DNA of 60,930 nucleotides from a virus (IMGVR_UViG_3300032164_000015:1-60930); one strand, 5' to 3'; shown: positions 24,783 through 33,504, numbered from the stretch's first letter. Program-made: numbers and translations. The notes: generated from the letters alone by a model not told the origin.

Positions 24783-25106
24783 TCAGAAGGGACGGTCATC
24801 ATCCGTTCCCACCTGAGTCCCTACCGTCACCTCCTTCTTTGAGTCGTCCGTCTTCGCACCATCGTCCGTGTTCTTCTTCGGCTTCTTCTTGTCTTCGGAC
24901 AACTGAATCCGATCGACGAGTCCACTTACCACCGACTCGCATCCCGTACACAAGTCCTCGAACCGGAAAACTTCAACCCCTTTCCGGGTCAGCACCCACG
25001 GCTCCGGACTCAGCGCAGGTAGCCCCTGCGCGTAGGAGATCGACTGCATGTCGTACGGCTTGCCGCACCGGTCACAAATCTTGTTGAAGCTGACGTGAAC
25101 CGCCAC
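24783..25106 (-). CDS. Zinc-ribbon protein with acidic tail ending DDDRPF (107 aa)
   Basis: CDRCGK near the N-terminus and LCTGCES about 40 residues later form a four-Cys zinc site. The C-terminal third is disordered and Lys/Asp-rich and ends TDDDRPF, again like an SSB tip. GTG start at 25106 with AAAGGAG. It lies immediately upstream of the SSB-like gene and may bind the same partners. Confidence 0.72.
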   Translation of the reverse strand: MAVHVSFNKICDRCGKPYDMQSISYAQGLPALSPEPWVLTRKGVEVFRFEDLCTGCESVVSGLVDRIQLSEDKKKPKKNTDDGAKTDDSKKEVTVGTQVGTDDDRPF

Positions 25107-25133
25107 GGAAAACTCCTTTGTAGGAGGCGGTTC

Positions 25134-25364
25134 CTAGCAACTGGGGACCGGCTTGTCAAAGTTTCCCATCACGACCTCGGTCGCCAGCTCGACGGTCTCG
25201 CCGTTGTTCATTCGATCGCGCACCGAGTCGTACTGTTCCTCCGTCACGTTCAACACCGCGTCGCCTGCGGCGCTCTCTACGAAACGCACTTCGAGCTGAC
25301 ACCGAGTCGAACCGTCAGGAAGCTTCCGACGCCACGCCTGCTTCACGAACGCCTTGAGCTTCAC
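25134..25364 (-). CDS. Hypothetical protein (76 aa)
   Basis: Small alpha/beta protein (KLKAFVKQAWRRKLP, TRCQLEVRFVES). GTG start forms a GTGA overlap with the primase stop, so it is co-translated with primase. No family recognised. Confidence 0.65.
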   Translation of the reverse strand: MKLKAFVKQAWRRKLPDGSTRCQLEVRFVESAAGDAVLNVTEEQYDSVRDRMNNGETVELATEVVMGNFDKPVPSC

Positions 25365-26422
25365 GGCGGCACCCCCGGCGGACCGATGAGTTCACTCGCT
25401 TCGGTAGGCGTAAGGTCGTCCGGGTCGTCCCCGTCCCTCATGCTGACGATTTTGCACGGCAGGCGCTTGCTGATTTTCTCGCACCACGCCTCTGCTGCCT
25501 CCCGACCCGGCTTGTCCCCGTCGGGAACGATGACGACGCGGTTGAAGAAGCGCACCAGCTTTTCAAGCTGGAAGTCAGACAGGTGAGTACCCATCACCGC
25601 GCCGGTCGCGTAGCCGTAGCTCTGAAGGCGCATCACGTCGAAGAAGCCCTCGGTCAAACAACCGACCCCGGTGCCGTTCTCGGTGAAGAACTGCTCACCG
25701 TAGAGGTAGTAGTCGCGCTTGAAGCCCTTGGCGTGCATGTACTTCGGCGTCACGCCCTCGCGAAAGGCGCGACCGGAGTGCCCCACGAGCCGTCCCTTGC
25801 AGTCCCGAATCGGAATGGTGATGCGTCCGAACTTCGCGTCCCAGCACACCTCCCATTTGTTCAGAACCTCAAGGGAGAAGCGCCGCTCGTTGACGAGGTA
25901 GTTCCGGACACCCGTGGAGCTGCGGTGCTCGATGGGAAGGAACTTCTCGGTGAGGGTCTCCTCGGGAAGGATCCGCAGGTCCTTTTCCGCCATCTCCATC
26001 CCGAACGAAAGCTGAACGCCCTTGATGCCTGCGACTTCCTTCTGGGGATCGAACACAGGCCGAGCGCTCACCTGCTCTGGGTTCTGCAAACGCTTCCCCT
26101 GCGCCTCCAAGCGCTCGGTCATCTGCTCGACGGTCATGCCGTTGTGCGTGGAGACGAACTCCATGACATCGCTCTGGTCCTCGCCGGAGCGGATCTGAAT
26201 CTTCCATAGCAACTCCACGAGACTGCCTTTGAAATTGCAGGCGTGACAGGTGCAGCCGCTGTTGCCCTCAGAAATGGCGACGCTGAAGGACGGGTGGTTG
26301 TCCACCAGCTTGGCGTGCGTCCAAGGCGCGAGCGGGCAGGAAGAATAGATCCACTGCCCGCCCGGCTTGATTTTCGTGCAGCCAAGCTTCCTCAGCATGA
26401 CTTGGATGTGTTCGCTCTTCAC
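25361..26422 (-). CDS. dnaG: DnaG-type primase with zinc finger and TOPRIM domain (353 aa)
   Basis: Makes RNA primers at the fork. N-terminal CHC2-like zinc region: SSCPLAPWTH, then NPSFSV-type His and CTCHACNF. The TOPRIM domain has CLTEGFFDVM (catalytic Glu near 241) and VIVPDGDKPG (DxD near 283). At 353 residues it lacks a C-terminal helicase-binding domain, so contact with the DnaB-like helicase must be made otherwise; the SSB-type tip on that helicase is one possibility. GTG start at 26422 overlaps the previous stop by one base, with GAGGTG before it. Confidence 0.92.
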   Translation of the reverse strand: MKSEHIQVMLRKLGCTKIKPGGQWIYSSCPLAPWTHAKLVDNHPSFSVAISEGNSGCTCHACNFKGSLVELLWKIQIRSGEDQSDVMEFVSTHNGMTVEQMTERLEAQGKRLQNPEQVSARPVFDPQKEVAGIKGVQLSFGMEMAEKDLRILPEETLTEKFLPIEHRSSTGVRNYLVNERRFSLEVLNKWEVCWDAKFGRITIPIRDCKGRLVGHSGRAFREGVTPKYMHAKGFKRDYYLYGEQFFTENGTGVGCLTEGFFDVMRLQSYGYATGAVMGTHLSDFQLEKLVRFFNRVVIVPDGDKPGREAAEAWCEKISKRLPCKIVSMRDGDDPDDLTPTEASELIGPPGVPP

Positions 26423-26763
26423 TACCCACCTCGCTTCTCGGCGGGTTCCTTCGGGGGCGGCGCGATGAACTCGCGGTACATCGCGTCGAAGCGCTTGTTC
26501 TTCACCGCGCCTTCGTTGGAGTGGAAGTTGTTCCGCTTCCGGCCTGCTCCAGTGAGCTTGATTTTCTCGACGCCCCCGAAAGCAGAGTCCAACGTGAGGT
26601 AGCCGTACTCCGCCAAACGGCTGCGCGCGATGGCGAACGCGCTCACGAAGCGAGATTTGTTTGGCCCTTTGAGCGACAGGTAAATCGCGTAGGTCGTGTG
26701 CTTCAGAATCGCAGGCAGCTTGATGTAGACCTGATCAGGTAGAGCAATAGGGGGTGTGGGCAC
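26422..26763 (-). CDS. Hypothetical protein between helicase and primase, possible winged helix (113 aa)
   Basis: The middle (AIYLSLKGPNKSRFVSAFAIARSRLAEYGYLTLD) reads like a winged-helix: three helices then a beta wing (KIKLTGAGRKR). Ends in a basic, disordered tail. Encoded between the DnaB-like helicase and primase, so a replisome adaptor is possible. No catalytic motif. Confidence 0.65.
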   Translation of the reverse strand: MPTPPIALPDQVYIKLPAILKHTTYAIYLSLKGPNKSRFVSAFAIARSRLAEYGYLTLDSAFGGVEKIKLTGAGRKRNNFHSNEGAVKNKRFDAMYREFIAPPPKEPAEKRGG

Positions 26764-26772
26764 GGTGTCTCC

Positions 26773-28110
26773 TTAGAACGGAATGTCGGGGTTGGAAGAG
26801 CCGAATGGATCTACGCCGGTAGGCGCTGCGGCGTCACTGCCTCCCGCGCCGCCACCACCGCCTGCGGTGGGCACGCGCGGCTTCTCGGAGAAGTCCATCG
26901 TGTCGAAGTCCCAGTTGCACTCGATTTCGTCGGACTCGCCTTCACGGACTTTGAGCCCCTTGAGCATCATCGTCTTCGCGCGCTTCATCTCGTCGGTCTG
27001 GATGAGCCCGTACATCAGGTCGGCGTTCCAGCCAGCCACGTCGGTGAGCGCAACGGACTCAGCCTGCACGGTCTTGACCTGACCCGCCTTCACCTCGCGG
27101 TTGAACTGCATCGTGACGATGATGGGCACCTTGCGCCGCTTGTTGATGCGCTTCAGTTCGTCGAAGACGTTGGCCGCGCGCTCGGTGCGTGTCAGGCCCG
27201 CGACCTTGAGCAGGTACGCGCCGTCGAGCACCACGATGTCAGGCTTCGCTTCTTCCACTGCGGCATCGAACGACTCCATCGAGAAGTCGAAGTCCCCGCC
27301 GACGATGTTGAAGTTCGGTGAGTTCACCAGCTCCGCGACGCCGTCGTAGAGCTTCTTCTCCATGAACACGCCGAGGCGGCCCTTGCGAAGAGCCCCGTAC
27401 GGAAGCTTGAGCTTGAGCGCGTACCAACGGAGCGCGATGCGCGCCTTCGCCATTTCGGTGGTCGCGTAGAGCACGCGACACGGGCGCTTGGTCACGCCGT
27501 CCGGCTCGGTCATCTGCTGCTCCCACGCGCAGCCCGCGACCATCAGCGAGAGCCAAGTTTTCCCGATGCCAAGTCGGGCGACGAAGAGCACCAAGTCTTC
27601 AGGCCAGAAGCCCATCGTCGCTTCGTTGACGGAGTCCCACGGCGACAGCACGCCGGTCAGGCCCTTCTTGATGCGCTCGTAGTAGTCCAACACCTCGGGA
27701 CCGAGTCCGGGCAGGCTCTCAATCAGAGTGCCTGCGAGCTTCTCCTTCCGAAGCTCCGTCATCGCGTTTTCAAGAGTGCTGAGTCCCTTGCGCGGCTCGG
27801 TCTCGATTTGCTTCAGCAGCGTGCTGCACGTCGAGTGGAGCAACTGTGCGAGCTTGCGATCCATGATGCAGTCGATGAAGTAGTCGGACGCCCCGGCGAT
27901 GGAGTCGTCAAGCGCGGTACTGGTCGCGTGGCAGACGATTTCAATCGGCGGAAGATCCGGATGCTGCTTCGAGTAGTCGAGGATGAATTCCCAAGCCTTG
28001 CGGCCCTCGCCTGCCATGTGTTCGAGCGTGATACCTCGGGCGAGCGCCTTCCGGAGCCCCGGTCGCCCTTCGCGCAGTACCGCAACGACAAAGCCCTTGT
28101 CGAAGTCCAT
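26773..28110 (-). CDS. dnaB: DnaB-like replicative helicase ending in a DIPF tip (445 aa)
   Basis: RecA-fold hexameric helicase. Walker A RLGIGKTW (179-186), catalytic Glu in TTEM (219), Walker B PDIVVLDG (290-297), and the sensor Gln in MQFNRE (335). The N-terminal 130 residues form a helical collar like that of DnaB. The C-terminus has a Gly-rich linker and ends SSNPDIPF, which copies an SSB tip. That would be unusual in a helicase. ATG at 28110, one base after the preceding stop. Confidence 0.92.
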   Translation of the reverse strand: MDFDKGFVVAVLREGRPGLRKALARGITLEHMAGEGRKAWEFILDYSKQHPDLPPIEIVCHATSTALDDSIAGASDYFIDCIMDRKLAQLLHSTCSTLLKQIETEPRKGLSTLENAMTELRKEKLAGTLIESLPGLGPEVLDYYERIKKGLTGVLSPWDSVNEATMGFWPEDLVLFVARLGIGKTWLSLMVAGCAWEQQMTEPDGVTKRPCRVLYATTEMAKARIALRWYALKLKLPYGALRKGRLGVFMEKKLYDGVAELVNSPNFNIVGGDFDFSMESFDAAVEEAKPDIVVLDGAYLLKVAGLTRTERAANVFDELKRINKRRKVPIIVTMQFNREVKAGQVKTVQAESVALTDVAGWNADLMYGLIQTDEMKRAKTMMLKGLKVREGESDEIECNWDFDTMDFSEKPRVPTAGGGGGAGGSDAAAPTGVDPFGSSNPDIPF

Positions 28111-28111
28111 C

Positions 28112-28711
28112 TCAGCCCCCCTTCTTGAAGCTCAACGGAACACGCGCCATCAGTTCAGCAGGTGGAGAAGTCTCGTCGGGGTGGTCCTTGAACCACTGCA
28201 TCAGCTCCTCGACCGCCGGATGTTTCTCAGACTCGGGCTCCGGCATCTGGGATTCCGGCACGAGCGTGTCCGCCATGATGAAGAGCCAGCCGACGGTTGG
28301 AACAATCGGACACTTCGGGAAGCGCGGTCGGAGCAGAATCCAGTTCCCGAAGGCGAACCGGAAATAGCCCTCGACGATTTTCTCCGGGTAGCGCTGAGCC
28401 AGCTTGCCACTGAGCCCCGCGTCTTTCCCGTACTTGCGTTTGCCGTCTTCCATCACGAACCACGGCGCTGTGACGACCGCCGGAAAGTACGCGTGCATCA
28501 GGTCTTCCCAGACCACCATCAGCCGGTTCACAGAACCTTTCGGAGCGTGCCGAGTCGGCCCCTCGCCCTTCAGGTTCCGAGCGAGCTGAGCTTTTCGCTG
28601 GCGCTCGTTCGCCTTCACCTCGTTCTTTTCGTGCTGAGCCGTAGCTCTCGCTTGACCGGTCTTCATCGCCAGCGCCGCGCGCGACATGCGAAGCTCGTCG
28701 TCGAAGCTCAC
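28112..28711 (-). CDS. Hypothetical replication-operon protein (199 aa)
   Basis: Basic helical N-terminus rich in Lys, Arg and Ala (1-60), then an aromatic-rich domain (WEDLMHAYFPAVVTAPWF; GYFRFAFGNWILLRPRFP). It lies between the DnaC-like loader and the DnaB-like helicase with a GTGA overlap, the place where helicase accessory proteins are often found. Function not recognised. Confidence 0.65.
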   Translation of the reverse strand: MSFDDELRMSRAALAMKTGQARATAQHEKNEVKANERQRKAQLARNLKGEGPTRHAPKGSVNRLMVVWEDLMHAYFPAVVTAPWFVMEDGKRKYGKDAGLSGKLAQRYPEKIVEGYFRFAFGNWILLRPRFPKCPIVPTVGWLFIMADTLVPESQMPEPESEKHPAVEELMQWFKDHPDETSPPAELMARVPLSFKKGG

Positions 28712-29415
28712 GGGGAATCCTTCTGGAAGATTTTGATCCGGTTCGCCTTGATGTCTTCAGCGCGTCGGTTGGTGCCCTGCACCGGAGTCTCGTACAGCAC
28801 TTTGCCGACCTGCGGGAACCACGCAGGCTGCACCTCGCCCATCTCCTTGAAGGTCATGATGGAAGTGAAAAAAGTGGGGCGCAGGGCAGCGGCGCGGTCG
28901 ATGACCAGCGACTTCCAGTTGAAAAAAGAATCGGAAAAATCGGTGAGATCCAAGTCGTCGATGATGAGCACCTTCGCTCGCCGAATCAGGTTCTCGACCA
29001 GACCGCAGTCACCGAACTCACGGTGGAAGCGAACGGCGTCTCGCAGGTCGCTCGCGCGCGTGAAGTAGATGCTGCGGTCAGTGAGGTGACCGTGCCAGCC
29101 CGCGTTGATGAGCTTGCCGGACTTCTCGTCGAAGTGCCGCATCCCGGCCTTCGCGAGCTGAATCGCAGCGGTGGTCTTCCCTGCGCCCGCTGGGCCGGAG
29201 AAAAAGTAGCCCAGCCCCTGACGAACGAACTCGGTCTGGTGCTTCAGGTAGTTCTCGACCACGAGCCGCGCGTCGGGCGTGCAGTCGGCGAGCTTGCAGT
29301 CCCAAATGTTCGCCGGGGTGTTGAACACCGCCTGCGCGTCGGCTCCTGACAGGGGCCATTTCGGACCCTTCGGGCCTTCGGCCAGATCCGCCTCGTCGAT
29401 TTCGCCATCGCTCAT
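28708..29415 (-). CDS. DnaC/DnaI-like AAA+ helicase loader (235 aa)
   Basis: Walker A GPAGAGKTT (74-82), Walker B VLIIDDLDLTD near 148-158 and a following S-L-V-I-D-R-A arginine region fit the DnaC/IstB loader group, which opens the helicase ring at the origin. ATG at 29415 with AGGGAG, overlapping the initiator stop (ATGA); a longer frame to 29448 is not preferred. Upstream initiator and downstream helicase give the classic order initiator, loader, helicase. Confidence 0.85.
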   Translation of the reverse strand: MSDGEIDEADLAEGPKGPKWPLSGADAQAVFNTPANIWDCKLADCTPDARLVVENYLKHQTEFVRQGLGYFFSGPAGAGKTTAAIQLAKAGMRHFDEKSGKLINAGWHGHLTDRSIYFTRASDLRDAVRFHREFGDCGLVENLIRRAKVLIIDDLDLTDFSDSFFNWKSLVIDRAAALRPTFFTSIMTFKEMGEVQPAWFPQVGKVLYETPVQGTNRRAEDIKANRIKIFQKDSP

Positions 29416-30722
29416 ATCTTGTCTCCCTTCAACTTCGGTGCTCGCCACGTCTCCATCGCAAGGTCATCCGGAGGCAGCTCGCCCGGATGCTCGGTGTACC
29501 AAGCGGCCAACTTGTCCTTGAGGGTGCGCACCTGCTGGGTCGCCGTCATCGAACCCGCCGCGCCTTGCGCCTCCGGCATCAGGTCCTTGACCTTCCACTC
29601 GGCTTGGAGCGTGTTCGGCGTGGCTGGAAAGTTCAGGGTCTTCTCGTAGCGCTTCGTCACGGCTTTCCAGTTCGTGATGATCCACCGGACATACGCAAGC
29701 GTCGCCTCCAGCCCGTAGTCGTCCACCAGAGCAAGAACGTTTTTTGCCTCGCAGCTCTTCGTCGGCTCCACCAGCAACCCGTCCTTGCCGACGGTCGGCC
29801 ACTGCCGATGCCCGAGCGGCACCTGCGGGTAGTGCTTCGCCATCTCGGCTCGCCAAACCTGCTCGACCTTGGCGATGGCCTTCAGGCGGTCCTGTTGGGC
29901 CGCTGTGCGGGCTTTGGCTTCAAGAGGGGTCACGGGCTGACTTTTGGCCGGAAGGGGCTCTACGGCCCGCACAGGCGGCGGAGGGGGGCTCCCGGAACCG
30001 GGGGAGGGTCGGTCGGTCGTGCGGTCGGTCGTGCGGACGGGCGGTCGGTCGCTGCGCTGAGTCGGACGGGCGGTTTCCGACGCTTCTGGAACGGTGGCGA
30101 GACGCAGTGTTGGAGAGAGGCTGTTCCCCCTCTCTTCAAAAATGTTCTCTTCAAAGCTGTTCTCTTCATTATCGGCAAATTTTGCCGGGGTAAGGGCGGC
30201 ACCGTTTGCCGGGGTAGGGGCGGCACCATTTGCCGGGGTAGGAAATGTCGCACCCCGGCAATCCGTGCCGGGGTCCGAGAGGTGACCACCGGGGTCAGAA
30301 TTGCCGGGGTGAGCGGATGTCTTCCACGGAGAAGGACTGGCTTCTTCGCGTGCGTCGGCTCGGGCTTCGGAGGCGTGGGTGGCGCGTGTGTGGCTGGCGT
30401 CTCGATGGACCTTGGCCCGGTCCTTCGCCCATTTGTGGTCCCGGAGCTGCCAGACATGCTCCAAGAGGAAGTACCGGGACGCCTTGCCGTGGTAGTGCTC
30501 CACACGCAGGAGCCCGACCTCCTCGAACTTGCGAACGGCCATGCGAACCGCCCGCACGCTGATGGCCAGCTCTCGCCCGATGGTGTGGATGCTGGGGTAC
30601 GCGAACTTGTTCTTGCCCAAGTACCGCAGCAGCTCGGCGTAGACCTGCTTCTGGCAGGAAGTCAGCTCCGGCGTGACCTTCAGCCACACCGGGTTGAGCG
30701 AGAAGCCAGTGAGAAGGCTCAT
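29412..30722 (-). CDS. Winged-helix replication initiator candidate (436 aa)
   Basis: Residues 15-95 form a winged helix: QKQVYAELLRYLG, YPSIHTIGRELAISVRAVRM and a wing VEHYHGKASRYFLLE. This is the N-terminal domain of many phage O/DnaD-like initiators. The middle (100-260) is a low-complexity linker with TPANGAA repeats and Pro/Thr/Arg tracts, from the 24-base DNA repeat at 30181-30247. The C-terminal 150 residues are helical with several Trp, possibly the loader-binding part. A candidate origin lies about 400 bases upstream. Confidence 0.75.
   Translation of the reverse strand: MSLLTGFSLNPVWLKVTPELTSCQKQVYAELLRYLGKNKFAYPSIHTIGRELAISVRAVRMAVRKFEEVGLLRVEHYHGKASRYFLLEHVWQLRDHKWAKDRAKVHRDASHTRATHASEARADAREEASPSPWKTSAHPGNSDPGGHLSDPGTDCRGATFPTPANGAAPTPANGAALTPAKFADNEENSFEENIFEERGNSLSPTLRLATVPEASETARPTQRSDRPPVRTTDRTTDRPSPGSGSPPPPPVRAVEPLPAKSQPVTPLEAKARTAAQQDRLKAIAKVEQVWRAEMAKHYPQVPLGHRQWPTVGKDGLLVEPTKSCEAKNVLALVDDYGLEATLAYVRWIITNWKAVTKRYEKTLNFPATPNTLQAEWKVKDLMPEAQGAAGSMTATQQVRTLKDKLAAWYTEHPGELPPDDLAMETWRAPKLKGDKI
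30181..30247 (-). repeat. 24-bp tandem repeat inside the initiator linker
   Basis: Two full 24-base units starting TTTGCCGGGGTA (30181 and 30205) and most of a third (30229). They encode TPANGAAPTPANGAAL-type residues in the linker. Repeat number could vary between isolates. Confidence 0.75.
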
Positions 30723-30847
30723 CGAGCCTCCGTCGATGGCAAGACATGCCTGCGGCGAAGCTCGGTCCGAAGAAACACAGGCCGACGGAAGCTGTTGCGG
30801 TGCTCCCTCAGGAACGAGGGAGTTGAGTCCTCTCGTGTCCCGGCCAT
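30719..30847 (-). CDS. Possible 42-aa leader ORF before the initiator
   Basis: ATG at 30847 with GGGGGACC upstream, stop in an ATGA overlap with the initiator start. Very basic, Arg-rich product. The overlap is the main reason to list it; coding potential is otherwise weak, and it may serve only translational coupling. Confidence 0.4.
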   Translation of the reverse strand: MAGTREDSTPSFLREHRNSFRRPVFLRTELRRRHVLPSTEAR

Positions 30848-31023
30848 GCGCGGTCCCCCAGCTCCAGAGAGTCTTCTGACCGCGCCGCGTGCGCAGAAAA
30901 AAGCGGGCGAATCTGGGTTCGCCGTCCCAGCAGAGGTCGGGAGCTGCACCCTCGCTGGAAACCCCAGATCCGCCCTAGACCAGAAAATGACATGTCGATC
31001 GTAGCTCCCTGTCCGTTTGACAT
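30808..31023 (-). CDS. Possible small ORF (71 aa)
   Basis: ATG at 31023 begins a frame whose first 27 residues (SNGQGATIDMSFSG and onward) look protein-like but whose rest is Arg/Pro/Ser-rich. It lies directly downstream of a promoter-like sequence at 31052-31080 and overlaps the 42-aa frame. Weakly supported. Confidence 0.3.
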   Translation of the reverse strand: MSNGQGATIDMSFSGLGRIWGFQRGCSSRPLLGRRTQIRPLFSAHAARSEDSLELGDRAWPGHERTQLPRS

Positions 31024-31051
31024 CGTCCCGGCGAGGAACGAGGCGGCGGCC

Positions 31052-31080
31052 TTTTACGCTCGCTTCCGCAAGCCCGTCAA
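31052..31080 (-). promoter_or_regulatory. Possible promoter of the initiator operon
   Basis: Minus strand TTGACG (31080-31075), 17-base spacer, GTAAAA (31057-31052). Directed towards the initiator, loader, helicase and primase genes. The -35 is good; the -10 is only fair. Confidence 0.4.
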
Positions 31081-31118
31081 GAAGTGCGAACGCCTCACTC
31101 GAACGCGCTCGCACCAAA

Positions 31119-31220
31119 GTTTTCCACAGCCCGCGCCCAGTCGGAGAACGAACGGATCTCGCTTCGTTTCCCACAAGGCAATGCACAATCCCTCCCTCTC
31201 AACGAAAAAGTTCTCCACAG
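31119..31220 (+). other. Candidate replication origin: three DnaA-box-like direct repeats
   Basis: GTTTTCCACAG (31119-31129), GTTTCCCACAA (31166-31176) and GTTCTCCACAG (31210-31220) occur in one direction at 47 and 44 base spacing. The first fits the bacterial DnaA box consensus TTWTNCACA exactly; the others differ at one position. The stretch from about 31081 to 31298 has no gene I can support and lies just upstream of the initiator operon. No clear AT-rich unwinding element is visible, which weakens the call. Confidence 0.5.
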
Positions 31221-31298
31221 GTTTCAACAGCCCTACTCAGGGCGCACCTCTCCCAGCGTGGCGCACCTGCCGAACACACCCCCACTTCCCGCGAGCTG

Positions 31299-31553
31299 CT
31301 ACTTGCCCGCGTCCGTCACCCAGCCCTTGCCTCCGCACGTCGGGCAAGCCGCCGTGGTCGTCAACGTCCACCGCCCGTTGAACAGCTTGAGTTTTCCTGC
31401 CTTCCGCAGTCGCTGAAGCTCGCGGTCGAGCTTCTGGTCGTACTTCTGCGTGTCGAGGTTCAACAGCGCGCGGATCTCCTTGTTCGACTTCGGACCCTTC
31501 TTCAGCGCTGCTGCGACGCTCTTCTCCGTCACCTCTTCGGTCTTCTCTTTCAT
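31299..31553 (-). CDS. Small protein with winged-helix-like core and CxxCxGxG motif (84 aa)
   Basis: Residues 8-50 (SVAAALKKGPKSNKEIRALL, DRELQRLRKAGKLK) look like a winged helix, followed by wing FNGRWTLTT and a CPTCGGKGWV knuckle as in DnaJ-type zinc modules. Strong ribosome site GGGAGGAG. Last gene of the CobS/CobT-like operon; likely regulatory or a partner of that system. Confidence 0.75.
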   Translation of the reverse strand: MKEKTEEVTEKSVAAALKKGPKSNKEIRALLNLDTQKYDQKLDRELQRLRKAGKLKLFNGRWTLTTTAACPTCGGKGWVTDAGK

Positions 31554-31566
31554 CCCCGTCTCCTCC

Positions 31567-33504
31567 CTATCCGTTGCGTAGGTACTTCACGAAGCTGGTG
31601 GAGACGACACGCACGAGCCCGTCCCCCAACCGCTCAGTTTCCATCCGTCGCCAGTTGGCTGGTGGTCCCAACATGAAGGAGAGCTGCGTGTCCTTCATCT
31701 CCTGCCCGATGACGATGCCGGTGACGTTCATCCCCTGCCTGCGCGCGAAGCGGATCTCGTCCCGCGCGTAGGTCATCAGCGTCTTGGTGGCGAAGCGGTT
31801 TCCCGTCCGGGTCGCGTGCGACGGCGCTCCGTCCGTGATGATGATGATTTGCTTCGCTTCGTTGCCCTCCTCCATGAAGCGAACAGCCACCCGAAGCGCG
31901 AGGTGAAGCGGCGTCGCACCCGCCACCTCCGTGTCGTCCGAGGTCAGGTTCAGCGCGCCCGGCGCGAACCGGGTGATGTCGATTTCGCCCATCTTGAACG
32001 ACTGGAATCCCCAGACGCGGAAGTCCACGAACGGGAACTTCAACGCCGACTCCAACGTCCGGCACGCACGCTCCGCCTGCGCGGTCTTCTCGCCCAGCAT
32101 CGAACCCGAGCGGTCCACGAGCACCAGCACCTTGAAGCCCCGGCCCGACTCCTCAGTCCGGAAGCACGGCACTGGCTGCCGCGACACCACGCCCTCGATG
32201 TACGCCGACACGTCGATTTCGCTGCCGGTCTCGTGCAGCATGAACCTTCGCCTTCCGAGCACCCGGTAGAAGACCGACTTCAACCGCCGCGCCGCGCTGC
32301 GGTCTTCTTCGTGTTCCTGCCCGAGCGCGCGCTTCACCTTCGCCGTCCGAAGGTTCACCTTGCCGAAGGCGTTCTTGGTGGCCCAGCCGTCGTGCCCCAT
32401 CTGCTGGCCGAGCGTCTTCAACGCGCGCGTGACCACCTCTGCCATCTTCGACTCCGAGGCCGTGAGGAACTCCTCCAGCTTCGCGTCGTCGCGCGTGTCC
32501 ATGTTCTGCACGAACTCAGCGGCGGCTCGACCTCGGTCCTTCTCGTCCTTCGTCACCCGCTTGTCCGGCACCACGTCGTCGCGCCACGAGTAGAGCGCGG
32601 AGGGACAGCCCATCACTTCAAGCAGACGCTCGAACGCCTTCGTGCGCGCGCCCGCGTCCACGGGAACCGTACGGTCCTCGGGTGTGGTCGGAGCTTCAGG
32701 CGTCGCAGGGGCGCGGTTCTTGAGCCGTTGGAGCGCCTGAGCGGCGAGGCTCTGGGTCTGCGGGTTCTGCGGCACTCGACGAGGCTGGGCTATCTCGGAG
32801 ACGAACTGCTGCATGAGCCACTTGGCGACCGCCAGCGTCGCCGCGAAGCCCCGACGCTCCACCTTCAGCAGCGCGTCTTCCATCGCAGGTCGCAGGTAGT
32901 CGTACGGTCCGGGCGGAGGCTCGACCTTCGCCGAGACGACGCACAGGTACGTCGAAGGGCAAAGGTGCGCGCGCCCGATGAACTTCTGCACCATGTGTTT
33001 GTGCATCGCCTGCATCTCGATGAAGGAGCCCGGATACAGCAGCGCCCAGAGCGACTCGACGCGCGCGTCTTCGAGGATACCGATGATGACGGAGAGCAGC
33101 TCTTTGAGATGATCCGCGTGGTGGTCTTCCAGCGCCTGACCTTGCTGCGCGAACGACTTCTTCACCTGCTCAACGTAGAGCCGGATGAACGCGACCTTCC
33201 CCTCGATGCTCGACTGGAAAAGGATGTGAGCCAGCTCGTGCTCGACGATGCGATAGAAGAACGGGTTCTTGAACGGTGCGAGAATCTCGTGGCCGTCAGT
33301 GCTCGGGAAGTTGCCTTCCTTCAGCCACAGTCGGCGCTGTGTCAGCCCAGAGAACGTCGCGACCGTTTTGTATGCCGCCCCGCGCGCATCCTGCTCCAAC
33401 CCTCGGCGATAGAGGGCTTGAAGATCCACTGTTCGATTGGGATTGAAAATCGAGCCCTCAAGCTCAATCGCTTCGTCCCCCTCGACCAGCTCTATCTCCG
33501 TCAC
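31567..33504 (-). CDS. CobT-like protein: HExxH domain plus von Willebrand A domain (645 aa)
   Basis: The N-terminal region has VEHELAHILF with an HExxH zinc-protease signature at 89-93. The C-terminal 200 residues form a vWA domain with a full metal-ion-dependent adhesion site: DRSGS (near 458), the Thr in AGATPL and the Asp in TDGAPS. This layout matches phage and bacterial CobT-like partners of MoxR AAA+ ATPases. Overlaps the AAA+ gene start by ATGA. In cobalamin synthesis such a pair inserts cobalt, but no other cobalamin gene is here, so a chaperone or protein-remodelling role is more likely. Confidence 0.85.
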   Translation of the reverse strand: MTEIELVEGDEAIELEGSIFNPNRTVDLQALYRRGLEQDARGAAYKTVATFSGLTQRRLWLKEGNFPSTDGHEILAPFKNPFFYRIVEHELAHILFQSSIEGKVAFIRLYVEQVKKSFAQQGQALEDHHADHLKELLSVIIGILEDARVESLWALLYPGSFIEMQAMHKHMVQKFIGRAHLCPSTYLCVVSAKVEPPPGPYDYLRPAMEDALLKVERRGFAATLAVAKWLMQQFVSEIAQPRRVPQNPQTQSLAAQALQRLKNRAPATPEAPTTPEDRTVPVDAGARTKAFERLLEVMGCPSALYSWRDDVVPDKRVTKDEKDRGRAAAEFVQNMDTRDDAKLEEFLTASESKMAEVVTRALKTLGQQMGHDGWATKNAFGKVNLRTAKVKRALGQEHEEDRSAARRLKSVFYRVLGRRRFMLHETGSEIDVSAYIEGVVSRQPVPCFRTEESGRGFKVLVLVDRSGSMLGEKTAQAERACRTLESALKFPFVDFRVWGFQSFKMGEIDITRFAPGALNLTSDDTEVAGATPLHLALRVAVRFMEEGNEAKQIIIITDGAPSHATRTGNRFATKTLMTYARDEIRFARRQGMNVTGIVIGQEMKDTQLSFMLGPPANWRRMETERLGDGLVRVVSTSFVKYLRNG

